A stretch of 59,654 nt of DNA. Source: an uncultured Clostridia bacterium. GTDB lineage: Bacteria > Bacillota > Clostridia > Lachnospirales > CAG-274. The stretch's first letter is position 1; each line of letters opens with the position of its first letter. Shown here piece after piece: positions 30,683 to 40,072 of the stretch. Location: the NCBI GenBank assembly GCA_947632615.1, contig CANRPW010000016.1:1-59654 (forward strand), read 5' to 3'. The notes below the pieces were generated by a model. That model made no database searches. It was given only the letters and a program-made list of their open reading frames with translations, and was not told the DNA's origin. The translations under genes and the position numbers were made by a program.

Positions 30683-31750
30683 ATGAGAATTGTATTTGAC
30701 CTGGACGATACGATAAGCGTCCATCGCAACAGGGACTTTGTTAATGCCGTTCCTATACACGAAACCATCAATAAAATAAGGCGACTAAAAGCAGATGGCT
30801 GCGAGATCTATATATATAGCGCGCGTGGACAAAACTCTTGTAAGGGAGATTTAGCCCTTATAGAAGAACGTAACCGAACACAGATAGAAACGTGGCTTGC
30901 GACTCATGACGTGCCTTGCGACAAACTTATCTTTGGAAAGCCGCTCGGAGACATTTACGTAGACGATAAGGGAATTTCCCTTGAAGAATTTTTAAACGGA
31001 GAGTATGGAATGCTTAAAGGCAACAGCGGATCAGAGGTTTACCGAGCCGGCAGCAGAGTTATTAAGAAATGCAAAGACGCAAGACCTCAGGCAGATTGGT
31101 ACGACAAAGCATTAAATATAGGAATTAGGACACCTAAAGTAATATCCGTAGTGCTTGACACAATAAGCGTAGAATACATACTCGGAGAAGCCGGTAATGA
31201 AAAAGCATTAAGCAAAGGAGATTTAGGACAGATAATCTCACAGATTATGCTAATGAGTCTTTACAAAGCGGAAAAACCTTTTGACACAGACAGCTATATT
31301 TCTTTTATAAAGTCAAGACTGTCGATAGCAGGTTGGGAGAACGAGTTTGAAAGGCTGGTATCTTTTTTTGAGCAAAACGAACAAATGCTTATAGATAACA
31401 GTACATTTAGCCACGGGGATTTATCATTATCGAATACTATCTTTTCAGATGAAGGGCTATACCTTATTGACCCAAGTGCAAGGACGGAATACAGCACATT
31501 TTTGAATGATTTTGCAAAACTTAGATTTTCGCTTAATGGCGGAGAGCAGCTTCTTCATGGAGGAAAAAGACCGCCGGAATACGACGTAAGGCTCGCTGAG
31601 CTTTCCAAAATGCTCTCTGAGAATGGTTGGAGCAAAACAGTAAAGGCAATGGAGGCTGTTCATTGGGTGCGTATGCTGGGCTATTTTGAAGCGGAGATAG
31701 ATAGGTTAAAAATATGGCGCAAAGCTAAAAGGCTGGAGGAAGAGTTATGA
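30683..31750 (+). CDS. HAD phosphatase-like and kinase (APH/choline kinase-like) fusion protein
   Basis: ATG at 30683 after AAAGGAGA gives 355 residues. The N-terminal ~120 residues are a short HAD-superfamily domain: FDLDDT (D6, D8), a YSARG motif II and a late GDIYVDDKG motif. The rest is a kinase-fold phosphotransferase with HGDLSLSN (H244-N251, catalytic Asp246) and LIDPSA (metal-binding Asp near 263), as in aminoglycoside/choline kinases. It is overlapped by 4 nt by a nucleotidyltransferase, so the two probably make an activated small molecule. Substrates are not evident. Confidence 0.75.
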   Translation: MRIVFDLDDTISVHRNRDFVNAVPIHETINKIRRLKADGCEIYIYSARGQNSCKGDLALIEERNRTQIETWLATHDVPCDKLIFGKPLGDIYVDDKGISLEEFLNGEYGMLKGNSGSEVYRAGSRVIKKCKDARPQADWYDKALNIGIRTPKVISVVLDTISVEYILGEAGNEKALSKGDLGQIISQIMLMSLYKAEKPFDTDSYISFIKSRLSIAGWENEFERLVSFFEQNEQMLIDNSTFSHGDLSLSNTIFSDEGLYLIDPSARTEYSTFLNDFAKLRFSLNGGEQLLHGGKRPPEYDVRLAELSKMLSENGWSKTVKAMEAVHWVRMLGYFEAEIDRLKIWRKAKRLEEEL

Positions 31751-32208
31751 AAATAGGATTTACATCTGTCGTCGGAGATTTTATGCACGCTGGGCACGCC
31801 TTGATGCTTGATGAATGCAAGCAATATTGTGACTACCTTTACGCTGGAATAATTACTGACCCTACAAAAGACCGCCCTTGGAAAACCAAGCCGATACAAT
31901 CCCTGTTTGAGAGATATACGCAGCTTGTAAGCCACAGAGCGGTAGACGAGGTTGTGCCACTTGAAAGTGAAGCAGATTTAGACTTGGCCATTCGCTCACT
32001 CCCGATAGACGTGAGGTTTGTTGGTGAAGACTACAAGGGGAAAGACTTTACTGGAAAAGCTACGTGCGAAGAACTGGGCATAGAGATCATATACAACAAA
32101 CGTGCGCACGGTCTAAGCTCAACGGAATTAAGGAGGCGAATCGAAGATGGAAAAATTCATAATAGCGATACCGTCATACCAGAGGTCGGAGGCACAGGGA
32201 ACGCTTGA
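31747..32208 (+). CDS. Cytidylyltransferase-like nucleotidyltransferase
   Basis: The 153-residue protein has the HxGH signature in GDFMHAGHALML (HAGH at 14-17) and the GLSSTELRRRI C-terminal motif of the glycerol-3-phosphate/phosphocholine cytidylyltransferase superfamily. It would join a phosphorylated substrate to CMP or AMP. The last ~20 residues overlap the next gene and look non-conserved. It follows the HAD-kinase fusion, consistent with kinase then nucleotidyl transfer. Confidence 0.8.
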   Translation: MKIGFTSVVGDFMHAGHALMLDECKQYCDYLYAGIITDPTKDRPWKTKPIQSLFERYTQLVSHRAVDEVVPLESEADLDLAIRSLPIDVRFVGEDYKGKDFTGKATCEELGIEIIYNKRAHGLSSTELRRRIEDGKIHNSDTVIPEVGGTGNA

Positions 32209-32923
32209 TTACCTGTATGGAATAGGAATACCAAAAGAAAGAATATACATATTTGTTCAGACAGAACAGGACTATAAAAAATACCAGAAGTACGAAGATA
32301 GGTGCAGTGTAATATTTGCCCCGGCGGACGGGATAGCAAAGGCAAGAAACAATATTTTGCGATACTTCAAAGGACAGCAGGATATACTCATGCTCGATGA
32401 CGATGTAAGCTACTTAGGTAGGCTGCACGTAAATAAAATTGTACCCATAAAAAAAGCGGAGGAGTTTGATGAGACAATAGGAAAGTGTTTCGAGCAGACA
32501 AGGAAATTTGCGGCTCCTATGTTTGGTGTGTACCCGGTAAATAATGCCTTTTTTATGCAAAGAAGTATAAGCACAAAGGTTACAGTAAATACGGTGGTCG
32601 GGTTTTTGAAAGGGCAAATACTCACATTCAACGAGACGTTTCCAGCAAAAGAGGACATAGAACTGTGCGCAAGAATGCTACACGAAGGTAAAAGCATTCT
32701 TCGATATAACTTTTTGTCTGTAAAGGCAAAGCATAGGACAAATGCAGGAGGTTGCTACGAGGCGTGGCACTCGACGGCACATAAAGAAACGGTGACGAGA
32801 CTATGCAGAATGTACCCTGATATTTTGACACCGAATAGTACAAAACCAAATGAAGTGCGGACACTGCTCAAGGATAAGAAAATTAATCTTAAGAAAAGGA
32901 GGAAGGAAGCAGATGAATTATGA
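32147..32923 (+). CDS. Glycosyltransferase-like protein 1 (TAGT/GT-A type)
   Basis: AAGGAGGCGA precedes the ATG, and the start lies 62 nt inside the upstream gene. The 258-residue protein begins IIAIPSYQRSEAQGTL, has a GIAKARNNIL segment and the metal-binding LMLDDDVSY (about residues 81-89), then KEDIELCARML. This is the pattern of small phage GT-A glycosyltransferases that have been called TET-associated glycosyltransferases in surveys of phage base-modification genes. The homologous gene follows directly. Acceptor unknown. Confidence 0.65.
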   Translation: MEKFIIAIPSYQRSEAQGTLDYLYGIGIPKERIYIFVQTEQDYKKYQKYEDRCSVIFAPADGIAKARNNILRYFKGQQDILMLDDDVSYLGRLHVNKIVPIKKAEEFDETIGKCFEQTRKFAAPMFGVYPVNNAFFMQRSISTKVTVNTVVGFLKGQILTFNETFPAKEDIELCARMLHEGKSILRYNFLSVKAKHRTNAGGCYEAWHSTAHKETVTRLCRMYPDILTPNSTKPNEVRTLLKDKKINLKKRRKEADEL

Positions 32924-33605
32924 TGTTAAATTTTGCATTCCCAGTTACCAGCGAGCTGACAGGCAAAAGACGTTGGCGCTTCTTGAAAAAATCGGAGTAC
33001 CAAAAGAACAGATAGTTTTATCAGTGCAGACAGTAGCAGATAAGAAAGAATATACCAAAGCGGGCGTAGCCCAGCGTGTAGGAACTTTTTTATACAGAGA
33101 GGGAACCTGCGTTGCAGACAATAGGAACACGCTGTTAGACCATTTCCATAGAGGAAGTAAGATCGTTTTGTTGGAAGACGACATAAACAAGATACAGCAC
33201 CTTAAAATTGATAAGCTAACAGGAAAACACTCACTTTCTGACGTAACCAGCTACGATGAACTTATGCACATTTGCAAGAGAGGATTTTCAATAGCAGCAC
33301 AAGAAAAAACTATAGCATTTGGTTTAAATATGTATCGAAATGCTACATTTATGAGAAAAGGTTATCACCGAAGAAAGCTATGTGACACAGGATTTTTAGG
33401 CATAATTGTTTCCGACTTACGTTTTGACAATAAACTTAAGGTATATGATGACTCAGATATGTGTGCAAGAATAATAAAAAGATTTGGAGCGTTCATAAGC
33501 TTAGAAGACTATACTTGTGTTATTGATAGAAAAGCACGAGGCGGATGTCATGACCTATGGACTACAAGAGGAGTAAAACTACACGGTTTGCAACAGATTA
33601 AATAG
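32913..33605 (+). CDS. Glycosyltransferase-like protein 2 (TAGT/GT-A type)
   Basis: ATG at 32913 after AAAGGAGGAAGG; 230 residues. It is a paralogue of the previous protein: FCIPSYQRADRQKTL, GTCVADNRNTLL, VLLEDDINK (about 84-92) and YDDSDMCARII in the same order. The overlap of 11 nt couples the two. Two transferases in a row suggest two successive transfers or two acceptors. It is followed by an 83-nt space without a gene. Confidence 0.65.
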   Translation: MNYDVKFCIPSYQRADRQKTLALLEKIGVPKEQIVLSVQTVADKKEYTKAGVAQRVGTFLYREGTCVADNRNTLLDHFHRGSKIVLLEDDINKIQHLKIDKLTGKHSLSDVTSYDELMHICKRGFSIAAQEKTIAFGLNMYRNATFMRKGYHRRKLCDTGFLGIIVSDLRFDNKLKVYDDSDMCARIIKRFGAFISLEDYTCVIDRKARGGCHDLWTTRGVKLHGLQQIK

Positions 33606-33688
33606 AGACATGCAGACATTTTTAATGTGGTATTAGATGAAAATTGTAATAATCCCATAACTCTAAAAAGGCAAAAGGAGTGTAGAAA

Positions 33689-34330
33689 ATGAAAACAACT
33701 ATTATGAAACTGAAAGACATTCGCCCGGCGGCGTACAATCCGAGAGTAACGCTCAAGCCGGGGGACGCAGAGTACGAAGCATTGAAAAACTCTTTGGAGC
33801 GTTTCGGCGTGGCAGAGCCATTAATCGTGAATGAGATGACAGGAAACCTCGTCAGTGGACATCAGAGGCTCAATGTATTAAAGGCCAGCGGAGCGCAGGA
33901 GGTGGAGGTCGTACTCGTTGAAATGGGCGAGGAGCAGGAGAAGTTGCTCAATATCGCCATGAACAAGATAGACGGTGAATGGGACTACAAAAAGCTGGAA
34001 GTCCTGTTTGACGAAATATCGGCGGACGACATTAAATTCACGGGCTTTACACCGGAGGAGCTGGATAACCTTTTCGACGGAGGCACACCCGATTGGGGAG
34101 ACGGGGAGGGAAGCGAAAGCACGGACGGAGACGACTCAGGAGACGACGAGAAGTCGAAAACCCCGGAGAAGCCTGCGGTACTGAAAGAGTTTAATATCTT
34201 TCTTTCATTTCCCTCGAAAGAGCTGGCAGAGAAATGGCTCGCAGACAGGGGCGTAGACCTCACATACGCAGGAACGGCGAGGAATATCACTATAAGAATG
34301 GAGGGACTGGACTATGGTACAGGAAATTAA
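33689..34330 (+). CDS. ParB-like (ParB/Sulfiredoxin fold) protein 1
   Basis: AAAAGGAGTG precedes the ATG. The 213-residue protein has an N-terminal ParB fold: LKDIRPAAYNPR, FGVAEPLIVN and the LVSGHQRLNVLK box (about 50-61). A Gly/Asp/Ser-rich acidic linker (about 130-155) leads to a C-terminal alpha/beta domain with FNIFLSFPSKELAEKWL. In phages, ParB-fold proteins next to terminase are often linked with DNA modification or nucleotide hydrolysis rather than partition. It overlaps its paralogue by 17 nt. Confidence 0.8.
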   Translation: MKTTIMKLKDIRPAAYNPRVTLKPGDAEYEALKNSLERFGVAEPLIVNEMTGNLVSGHQRLNVLKASGAQEVEVVLVEMGEEQEKLLNIAMNKIDGEWDYKKLEVLFDEISADDIKFTGFTPEELDNLFDGGTPDWGDGEGSESTDGDDSGDDEKSKTPEKPAVLKEFNIFLSFPSKELAEKWLADRGVDLTYAGTARNITIRMEGLDYGTGN

Positions 34331-34904
34331 GGTAACACAGCTCAACGCAGCCCCGTACAATCCCCGTATAGACCTTGAGCCGGGAATGCCCGAATGGGAA
34401 AAGCTCAAGAGGAGCATAGAGGAGTTTGGGAACGTAGAGCCGATTGTGTGGAATAAGCGCACAGGGAACGTCGTAGGAGGACACCAGCGGCTGGCTGTGC
34501 TGAAAAGTATGGGATATGATACCGTCCCCTGCTCGGTGGTAGATCTCGACGACACGGACGAGAAGCTACTCAACGTGGCTCTCAACAAAATCAAAGGTCA
34601 GTGGGACTATGATAAGTTGGAGGACATTTTGAGGGGTTTTGATTATGAAGTGGCGACAGCATCCGGCTTTTCCGCAGAGGAGATTGCTGTTATACTTGCC
34701 AACAATGAGGACTTACTTGAAGATTGGGACGACTACGGAGATTGGGACGACGACGAGCCGGAGGAACAGATAGTCGGAGGCAGCTATGTTGTAACGCTTG
34801 TATTTGCACACGCAGAGCTTGCGGCGCAATGGGCAGAGAACGAAGGTTATGAGGACAAGATACGGGAGGGTGCGAACACAACCGTAATCCGCATTGAGAA
34901 GTAG
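34314..34904 (+). CDS. ParB-like (ParB/Sulfiredoxin fold) protein 2
   Basis: The 196-residue protein repeats the layout of the gene before it: VTQLNAAPYNPR, FGNVEPIVWN, NVVGGHQRLAVLK, an Asp-rich linker (DWDDYGDWDDDEPEE) and a C-terminal domain (YVVTLVFAHAELAAQW). The two are diverged paralogues, possibly acting as a heterodimer. The serine of the SGHQR box in protein 1 is Gly here. Confidence 0.8.
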   Translation: MVQEIKVTQLNAAPYNPRIDLEPGMPEWEKLKRSIEEFGNVEPIVWNKRTGNVVGGHQRLAVLKSMGYDTVPCSVVDLDDTDEKLLNVALNKIKGQWDYDKLEDILRGFDYEVATASGFSAEEIAVILANNEDLLEDWDDYGDWDDDEPEEQIVGGSYVVTLVFAHAELAAQWAENEGYEDKIREGANTTVIRIEK

Positions 34905-34915
34905 GAGGCGACGCT

Positions 34916-36247
34916 ATGGCGAAAAAGACCCAAAGGCAGAAGCCACAGCTCAAACAGGATTACGGCAGCCCACGGTGGAGTATGGAGATACCCGACTGCT
35001 CAATGCCTATGACAATGGACACATACAGCAAATGTGCGTACAACTGCCTTTACTGCTTTGCATACTTCCAAAAAAGCCACACACTTGATGGATATATAGG
35101 CGGAGATTTGCGGAGCGTAGATCCGAAAAAGATAATCAACCTTTTCGAGAGCGCAATGAAGAACGACAGGCAGGCTGTGACAAAGACAGAGCTGCAATTC
35201 TTCCCTTATATTCAAAACCGCCGGATAATGCAATGGGGCGGACTGGCAGATCAATTTGACGAATGGGAGCGCAGACACGGAGTAACGCTTGAACTGCTGC
35301 GGTATTTCGACAAGATAGACTATCCGCTGTCTTTTAGCACTAAAGCGGCGTGGTGGACGCAGGACGAACGGTATATGGAACTATTCGCAAGGCATTCCCA
35401 CAATTGGCATGTCAAAATTTCTATAATCACGGCGGACAAAGAGAAAGCCCGGCGGATAGAAAAGGGCGTACCGTCGCCGGAGGAGAGGATAGCTGCTATA
35501 AAGAGACTGGCAGACAGGGGCGTACATGTTACACTCCGCCTGCGTCCATTTATTCTCGGCGTTTCGACGGACTTCAAGAAGATAATCAGCATGGCGCACG
35601 AAGCAGGAGCGGACAGTGTTACAACTGAATTCTTCTGCATGGAAGCAAGAGCTAACGACGACCTCAAGAAGCGATACGCAGAAATGAGCAAGGTGTGTGG
35701 ATTTGACATACACAAGTATTACATGGAGAACAGCCACCAGCACGGATATAAGAGACTGAACAGGGCGATAAAAGCCCCGATTATCCATGAAATGCGAGAG
35801 TATACGCATAGCCTCGGGATGCGCTTCCACGTTAGCGACGCATTTTGTAGAGAATGTAATGACTCTTGTAACTGCTGCGGCGTTCCGCCAGAATGGGACG
35901 TTTCACAGAAAGGAAACATAGGTCAGGCAATTATTATTGCGAGAGAAAAGGGAGAAGTACACTTCTCAGATATTTCGGCGGGGGGGGGTATTGACAAGTA
36001 TTTCTCATTCCCGTGGTGCGGAGCGGCAGGCTACAACACGGGTAGCAACAAAGCCCGTGCATTGAACTATGACACGACAATGGCGCAGTATCTCCGAGAA
36101 AATTGGAATACTCCCAGCAAAGGAACAAGTCCAGCCAAAGGCTACGGAGGCATTTTGAAGCCCGTAGGCAGGGACGGCAACGGTGACGTAGTTTACAAAT
36201 ACGCACTAAAAGGAGAGGAGGATAATGGCGAAATGGAGCAAAAGTGA
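34916..36247 (+). CDS. Radical SAM protein (SPL-like family)
   Basis: GTAGGAGGCGA precedes the ATG. The 443-residue enzyme has the cluster-binding motif CAYNCLYC (CxxxCxxC, near residues 40-47) followed by a TIM barrel with FSTKAAWW, VTLRLRPFILG and DSVTTEFF, and a late Cys-rich site CRECNDSCNCCG (about 308-319) that could hold an auxiliary cluster. Relatives include spore photoproduct lyase-type radical enzymes acting on DNA. It lies between two ParB-like proteins and the terminase, so action on phage DNA is plausible. It overlaps terS by 23 nt. Confidence 0.8.
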   Translation: MAKKTQRQKPQLKQDYGSPRWSMEIPDCSMPMTMDTYSKCAYNCLYCFAYFQKSHTLDGYIGGDLRSVDPKKIINLFESAMKNDRQAVTKTELQFFPYIQNRRIMQWGGLADQFDEWERRHGVTLELLRYFDKIDYPLSFSTKAAWWTQDERYMELFARHSHNWHVKISIITADKEKARRIEKGVPSPEERIAAIKRLADRGVHVTLRLRPFILGVSTDFKKIISMAHEAGADSVTTEFFCMEARANDDLKKRYAEMSKVCGFDIHKYYMENSHQHGYKRLNRAIKAPIIHEMREYTHSLGMRFHVSDAFCRECNDSCNCCGVPPEWDVSQKGNIGQAIIIAREKGEVHFSDISAGGGIDKYFSFPWCGAAGYNTGSNKARALNYDTTMAQYLRENWNTPSKGTSPAKGYGGILKPVGRDGNGDVVYKYALKGEEDNGEMEQK

Positions 36248-36740
36248 GAAGTCTTGGGAACGCCAGCCAAAGGAAACAGCGCAGGCGTTTGAGGCGTTCG
36301 ACCTCTACTGCAAAATGGGCGCAGAGCGGAGTTTAAGAAAAGTAGAACAACAGTTGAACAAATCCCATGCGCTCATAGGGCGTTGGAGTAGTACATGGAG
36401 CTGGCAGAAACGCAGCAGAGATTACGACAACGAGCTAAAACGGCAGGAGCTTGAAGAACAGAGAAAAGCGGTCAAGAAAATGCAGGAGAGGCAGATACAG
36501 ACTGCTATGCTCTTGCAGAAAAAGGCCGTGCAGGCTCTCGACAAATTGCAGATTGAGGATTTAGCCCCTAAAGACATTTTACGCTTCATTTCGGAGGGTA
36601 CGAAGCTGGAAAGACAGACACGGCTCGACAGTACCACAGTAGCGGCAGGAGAGGCAGGAAGCACAAGTGCTTATGGCTCGCTTGCTGACACCATTATTTC
36701 TGCTTACAAGAGGAGAATGGAGGACGGTAATGATGATTAG
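36225..36740 (+). CDS. terS: Terminase small subunit
   Basis: GGAGAGGAGGA precedes the ATG. The 171-residue protein has an N-terminal HTH region (ERSLRKVEQQLNKSHALIGRWS), a Trp-rich turn SSTWSWQKR, a central coiled coil and a C-terminal oligomerisation-type segment. It recognises the packaging site and regulates the large subunit. It overlaps terL by 11 nt. Confidence 0.85.
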   Translation: MAKWSKSEKSWERQPKETAQAFEAFDLYCKMGAERSLRKVEQQLNKSHALIGRWSSTWSWQKRSRDYDNELKRQELEEQRKAVKKMQERQIQTAMLLQKKAVQALDKLQIEDLAPKDILRFISEGTKLERQTRLDSTTVAAGEAGSTSAYGSLADTIISAYKRRMEDGNDD

Positions 36741-38148
36741 CGAGGAGGCGATACTCTATTACGCAGACCATCCTGTAGAATTTGTCGAGGACATAATCGG
36801 AGCGACACCTGACCCGGAGCAGGCGGAAATATTGCGGAGCGTTGCGAAAAACCCTATGACGACGGTGCGCAGCGGCCACGGCGTAGGAAAGAGTACCGTC
36901 GAGGCGTGGGTAGTCATTTGGTTTATTACTACGAGACCATTCCCAAAGATACCTTGCACAGCACCGACGCAGCACCAGCTATTCGATATTCTGTGGGCGG
37001 AGGTCAGCAAGTGGATAAGGAACAACAAAGCTCTACAAAACGAGTTGATATGGACGAAAGAAAAGGTCTATATGAGAGGCTATCCGGAGGAGTGGTTTGC
37101 AGTAGCACGAACAGCCAGCAAGCCTGACGCATTACAAGGCTTCCACGCAGACGACGTTCTTTATATCATTGACGAGGCCAGTGGCGTGAGCGACGATATT
37201 TTTGAACCAGTCCTCGGCGCTCTTTCAACACCCGGCGCAAGGCTTTTAATGTGCGGAAACCCGACGCAGTTGTCGGGCTTTTTTTATGACAGTCATAACA
37301 AAAACAGGGCGAGCTACAAGACATTCCACATAGACGGACGAAACAGCAAGAGAGTATCGCAGGATTTTGTACAGACTATTACCCGAATGTACGGCGAGGA
37401 CAGCGACGTGTTCAGAGTGCGTGTCGCAGGAGATTTTCCGCTACAGGAAGATGATATATTTATTCCCATGTCGCTCATAGAAAAGTCTATTTTAACGGAA
37501 TACAGACCCAAGCCTAAGCCCAACACGATACATATAGGGTGCGACGTTGCACGTTTCGGAGATGATAAGACGGTTACAGGTTATAAGGTTGATGAAAAAG
37601 TGACGTTCTACAAAAAACGACAAGGGCAAGACACTATGAAAACCGCTGACGATATTATTATTCTTGGCGAAGAACTTGTATCAAGATATAGGCTGGATCC
37701 GAATAATGACACGCCTATACCTGTCAAGGTGGACGACGGCGGAGTCGGTGGCGGAGTTGTAGACCGATTAAGACAAGTAAAGAGAAACGACCCAGAGCGG
37801 TTTTGGTGGCTTGATATATACCCTGTTAAATTTGGACTACGCATTAAGCATAAATACTATCACGACTCGACTACCTATATGATGGCAGTCGTTAAGAAGT
37901 TATTAAACCCATTTGACGAGGACGGGCTAAAAAAGCCCATAGAACTTATTTTGCCGGATGATGACGATCTTGTTGCTCAACTGTCCGGTAGAAAGTACAG
38001 CCTAACAGAAACAAGCAAGATAAGAATTGAGAGCAAGGACGCATTCAAGAAAAGAGGACTGCCAAGCCCCGACGAGGCAGACTGTGTGTTATTGCTCTGT
38101 TTACCTGTAAAGCCACCTAAGAATAAGGGAGTGAGAATGATTGGCTGA
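36730..38148 (+). CDS. terL: Terminase large subunit
   Basis: The ATG at 36730 (or 36733) follows GGAGGACGG. The 472-residue packaging motor has Walker A SGHGVGKST (48-56), Walker B VLYIIDEAS (about 142-150) and an RNase H-like nuclease domain starting HIGCDVARFGDDKT (first Asp near 273). It pumps DNA into the prohead and cuts it. The frame extends further upstream only through terS. Confidence 0.93.
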   Translation: MMISEEAILYYADHPVEFVEDIIGATPDPEQAEILRSVAKNPMTTVRSGHGVGKSTVEAWVVIWFITTRPFPKIPCTAPTQHQLFDILWAEVSKWIRNNKALQNELIWTKEKVYMRGYPEEWFAVARTASKPDALQGFHADDVLYIIDEASGVSDDIFEPVLGALSTPGARLLMCGNPTQLSGFFYDSHNKNRASYKTFHIDGRNSKRVSQDFVQTITRMYGEDSDVFRVRVAGDFPLQEDDIFIPMSLIEKSILTEYRPKPKPNTIHIGCDVARFGDDKTVTGYKVDEKVTFYKKRQGQDTMKTADDIIILGEELVSRYRLDPNNDTPIPVKVDDGGVGGGVVDRLRQVKRNDPERFWWLDIYPVKFGLRIKHKYYHDSTTYMMAVVKKLLNPFDEDGLKKPIELILPDDDDLVAQLSGRKYSLTETSKIRIESKDAFKKRGLPSPDEADCVLLLCLPVKPPKNKGVRMIG

Positions 38149-40072
38149 GAAGAAACACAAGGTAAAGATAGACATAGTAACCGATAATTCTATAAAGGAG
38201 TATCCATTGATTAAGTCGGATAAATCAACGCAGCTCGAACAAAGCAGAATAAATAATGCCGGCGAATGGATAACCCATAAATACGATATGAGAGGGCTTG
38301 CCACATTGGTTGAAAACAGCTCTATTCTCCCCCAGTGCATAAGAGCCTATAAAAACAACATAGCAGGCTACGGCATAGGAGTCAGATATTCCGAGGACGC
38401 AGAAGAAACAACGGAAATGAGCGCAGAGTTTACCATGGCGAATGAGATAATAGAGCTTTTGAATACTGAATGCGATACTAAGAAAATATTTGAGGATATT
38501 ATCGAGGCAAGGGAAACATACGGTATAGCGTATCTCGAAGTTATACGCAACTTGGCAGGGGACGTAGCCCAGATAGAGTTTATTAAAGAAACTCCAAGCG
38601 TAACTAAGACTCGCCCTCTCGAACCATATGTAGCAACTACATATTATCACCACGGACGAGAAACAGAGCGTATGAAGCGCTTTTGCAAGTACAAGCAGCA
38701 GATAGGCGGCGAAACAGTTTATTTCCGTGAATTTGGGGATCCAAGAATAATGGATCGCCGAAGCGGTGAGTATCTTGAAGAGGGACAGTCTTTAGAGATA
38801 AGTTTTCAGGCAAACGAGATACTGGAATTTGCGATAGGCACGGAGCCGTATGGTACTGTTCGCTGGATAGGGCAGGTATTAGGCGTAGATGGCAGCAGAA
38901 AAGCCGAGATGTTAAACAATAACTATTTCGAGAATGGGCGACATACACCACTCCTTATTATGATAAAAGGTGGAACCTTAACTGATGAGAGCTTCGATAA
39001 GCTCCAGCATTATATGAACGATATAAAAGGCGCAGCAGGTCAACACGCTTTTATTATTTTAGAAGCAGAATCGACAGATGCTCGTACTGACTTCGACGAT
39101 CAGGACAGACCTGAAATTGAAGTTAAGGATATTGCTAATATCCTGCAGAGGGACGAGCTATTTCAGAGTTATCTTGACAATAACCGTCAAAGGGTACAGT
39201 CTGCGTTTCAACTGCCCGATATTTATGTTGGATATACGAGGGATTTCAACAGAGCCACATCACAGACGGCGCAGGAGGTTACAGAGGAACAAGTGTTCCA
39301 GCCAGAGAGAAAATCCCTTGCATGGATAATCAATAACAGGCTTCTAAATGGTTACAGGTTTAAGCACGTAGAGGCTTATTTCTTGGAGCCTAAACTTTCA
39401 AATCCTGACGACACATATAAGTTGCTGACGGTTTGTAATAACGCAGGAGGACTCACACCTAACAAGGCTAAGCAGATCATATATGACGCACTTGGAGAAA
39501 CGTCCGAGAACTACACCGAAGATTGGGGAGAAATTCCGCTTGCTTACAGTAAATCGCAGGGCGGAGGTGGTCTTGACACCTCCGCACTTGCCGGACAACT
39601 TCAAAAACAGATAGAAAAAGCAGCTTTCCAAAATGATGATGCTATTGTTGCGGTAATGAAAGAAGTAAAGAGTTTATTGAAAAATTTAAAAAATGACTTT
39701 ACTTTTGAAAAAAAAGAGAGCATAATTAAAGGTGAGTGGAACGAAGACGACCATCCCCGTGACGAAAAAGGTAAATTTACAAGTGGAGGCGGAAGCAATT
39801 CAGCCGGAAAGGAAACCTCCGTAAATAACAGTAAAAGCTATTATAAAGAAAAACGGAAAGACCTTAACGGCAAGCCATTTTCTAACCCAACTCTCAAATT
39901 ATCAAAAAGAGAATACGCAAAGGTTTGTAGTGAAATAAATACAAACTATGGCAAATATAAAGGAAAAACACTTTGTCGTCATTATTCCATAGATAAAAAT
40001 GGTTCTAAGGTATATACATTTGAAAACCATGGTTTTAACGATTATAATATTTTCAGAAAGGATGATGGATAA
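38141..40072 (+). CDS. Portal protein with C-terminal toxin-like extension
   Basis: TTG start at 38141 after AAGGGAGTGAG. Residues 1-~450 form a PBSX-type portal (HKYDMRGLATLVENS..., NDIKGAAGQHAFIILE, QERV-like DNNRQRVQSAFQLPDIYVGY, FNRATSQTAQEVTEEQV). A coiled-coil region follows, then the linker DDHPRDEKGKFTSGGGSN near residue 537, which in phage head proteins often precedes polymorphic toxin domains. The last ~90 residues (LSKREYAKVCSEIN, LCRHYSIDKNGSKVYTF) form a small basic domain of unknown activity. The small acidic gene downstream could encode immunity. The extension is more AT-rich than the portal core. Confidence 0.85.
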   Translation: MAEKKHKVKIDIVTDNSIKEYPLIKSDKSTQLEQSRINNAGEWITHKYDMRGLATLVENSSILPQCIRAYKNNIAGYGIGVRYSEDAEETTEMSAEFTMANEIIELLNTECDTKKIFEDIIEARETYGIAYLEVIRNLAGDVAQIEFIKETPSVTKTRPLEPYVATTYYHHGRETERMKRFCKYKQQIGGETVYFREFGDPRIMDRRSGEYLEEGQSLEISFQANEILEFAIGTEPYGTVRWIGQVLGVDGSRKAEMLNNNYFENGRHTPLLIMIKGGTLTDESFDKLQHYMNDIKGAAGQHAFIILEAESTDARTDFDDQDRPEIEVKDIANILQRDELFQSYLDNNRQRVQSAFQLPDIYVGYTRDFNRATSQTAQEVTEEQVFQPERKSLAWIINNRLLNGYRFKHVEAYFLEPKLSNPDDTYKLLTVCNNAGGLTPNKAKQIIYDALGETSENYTEDWGEIPLAYSKSQGGGGLDTSALAGQLQKQIEKAAFQNDDAIVAVMKEVKSLLKNLKNDFTFEKKESIIKGEWNEDDHPRDEKGKFTSGGGSNSAGKETSVNNSKSYYKEKRKDLNGKPFSNPTLKLSKREYAKVCSEINTNYGKYKGKTLCRHYSIDKNGSKVYTFENHGFNDYNIFRKDDG

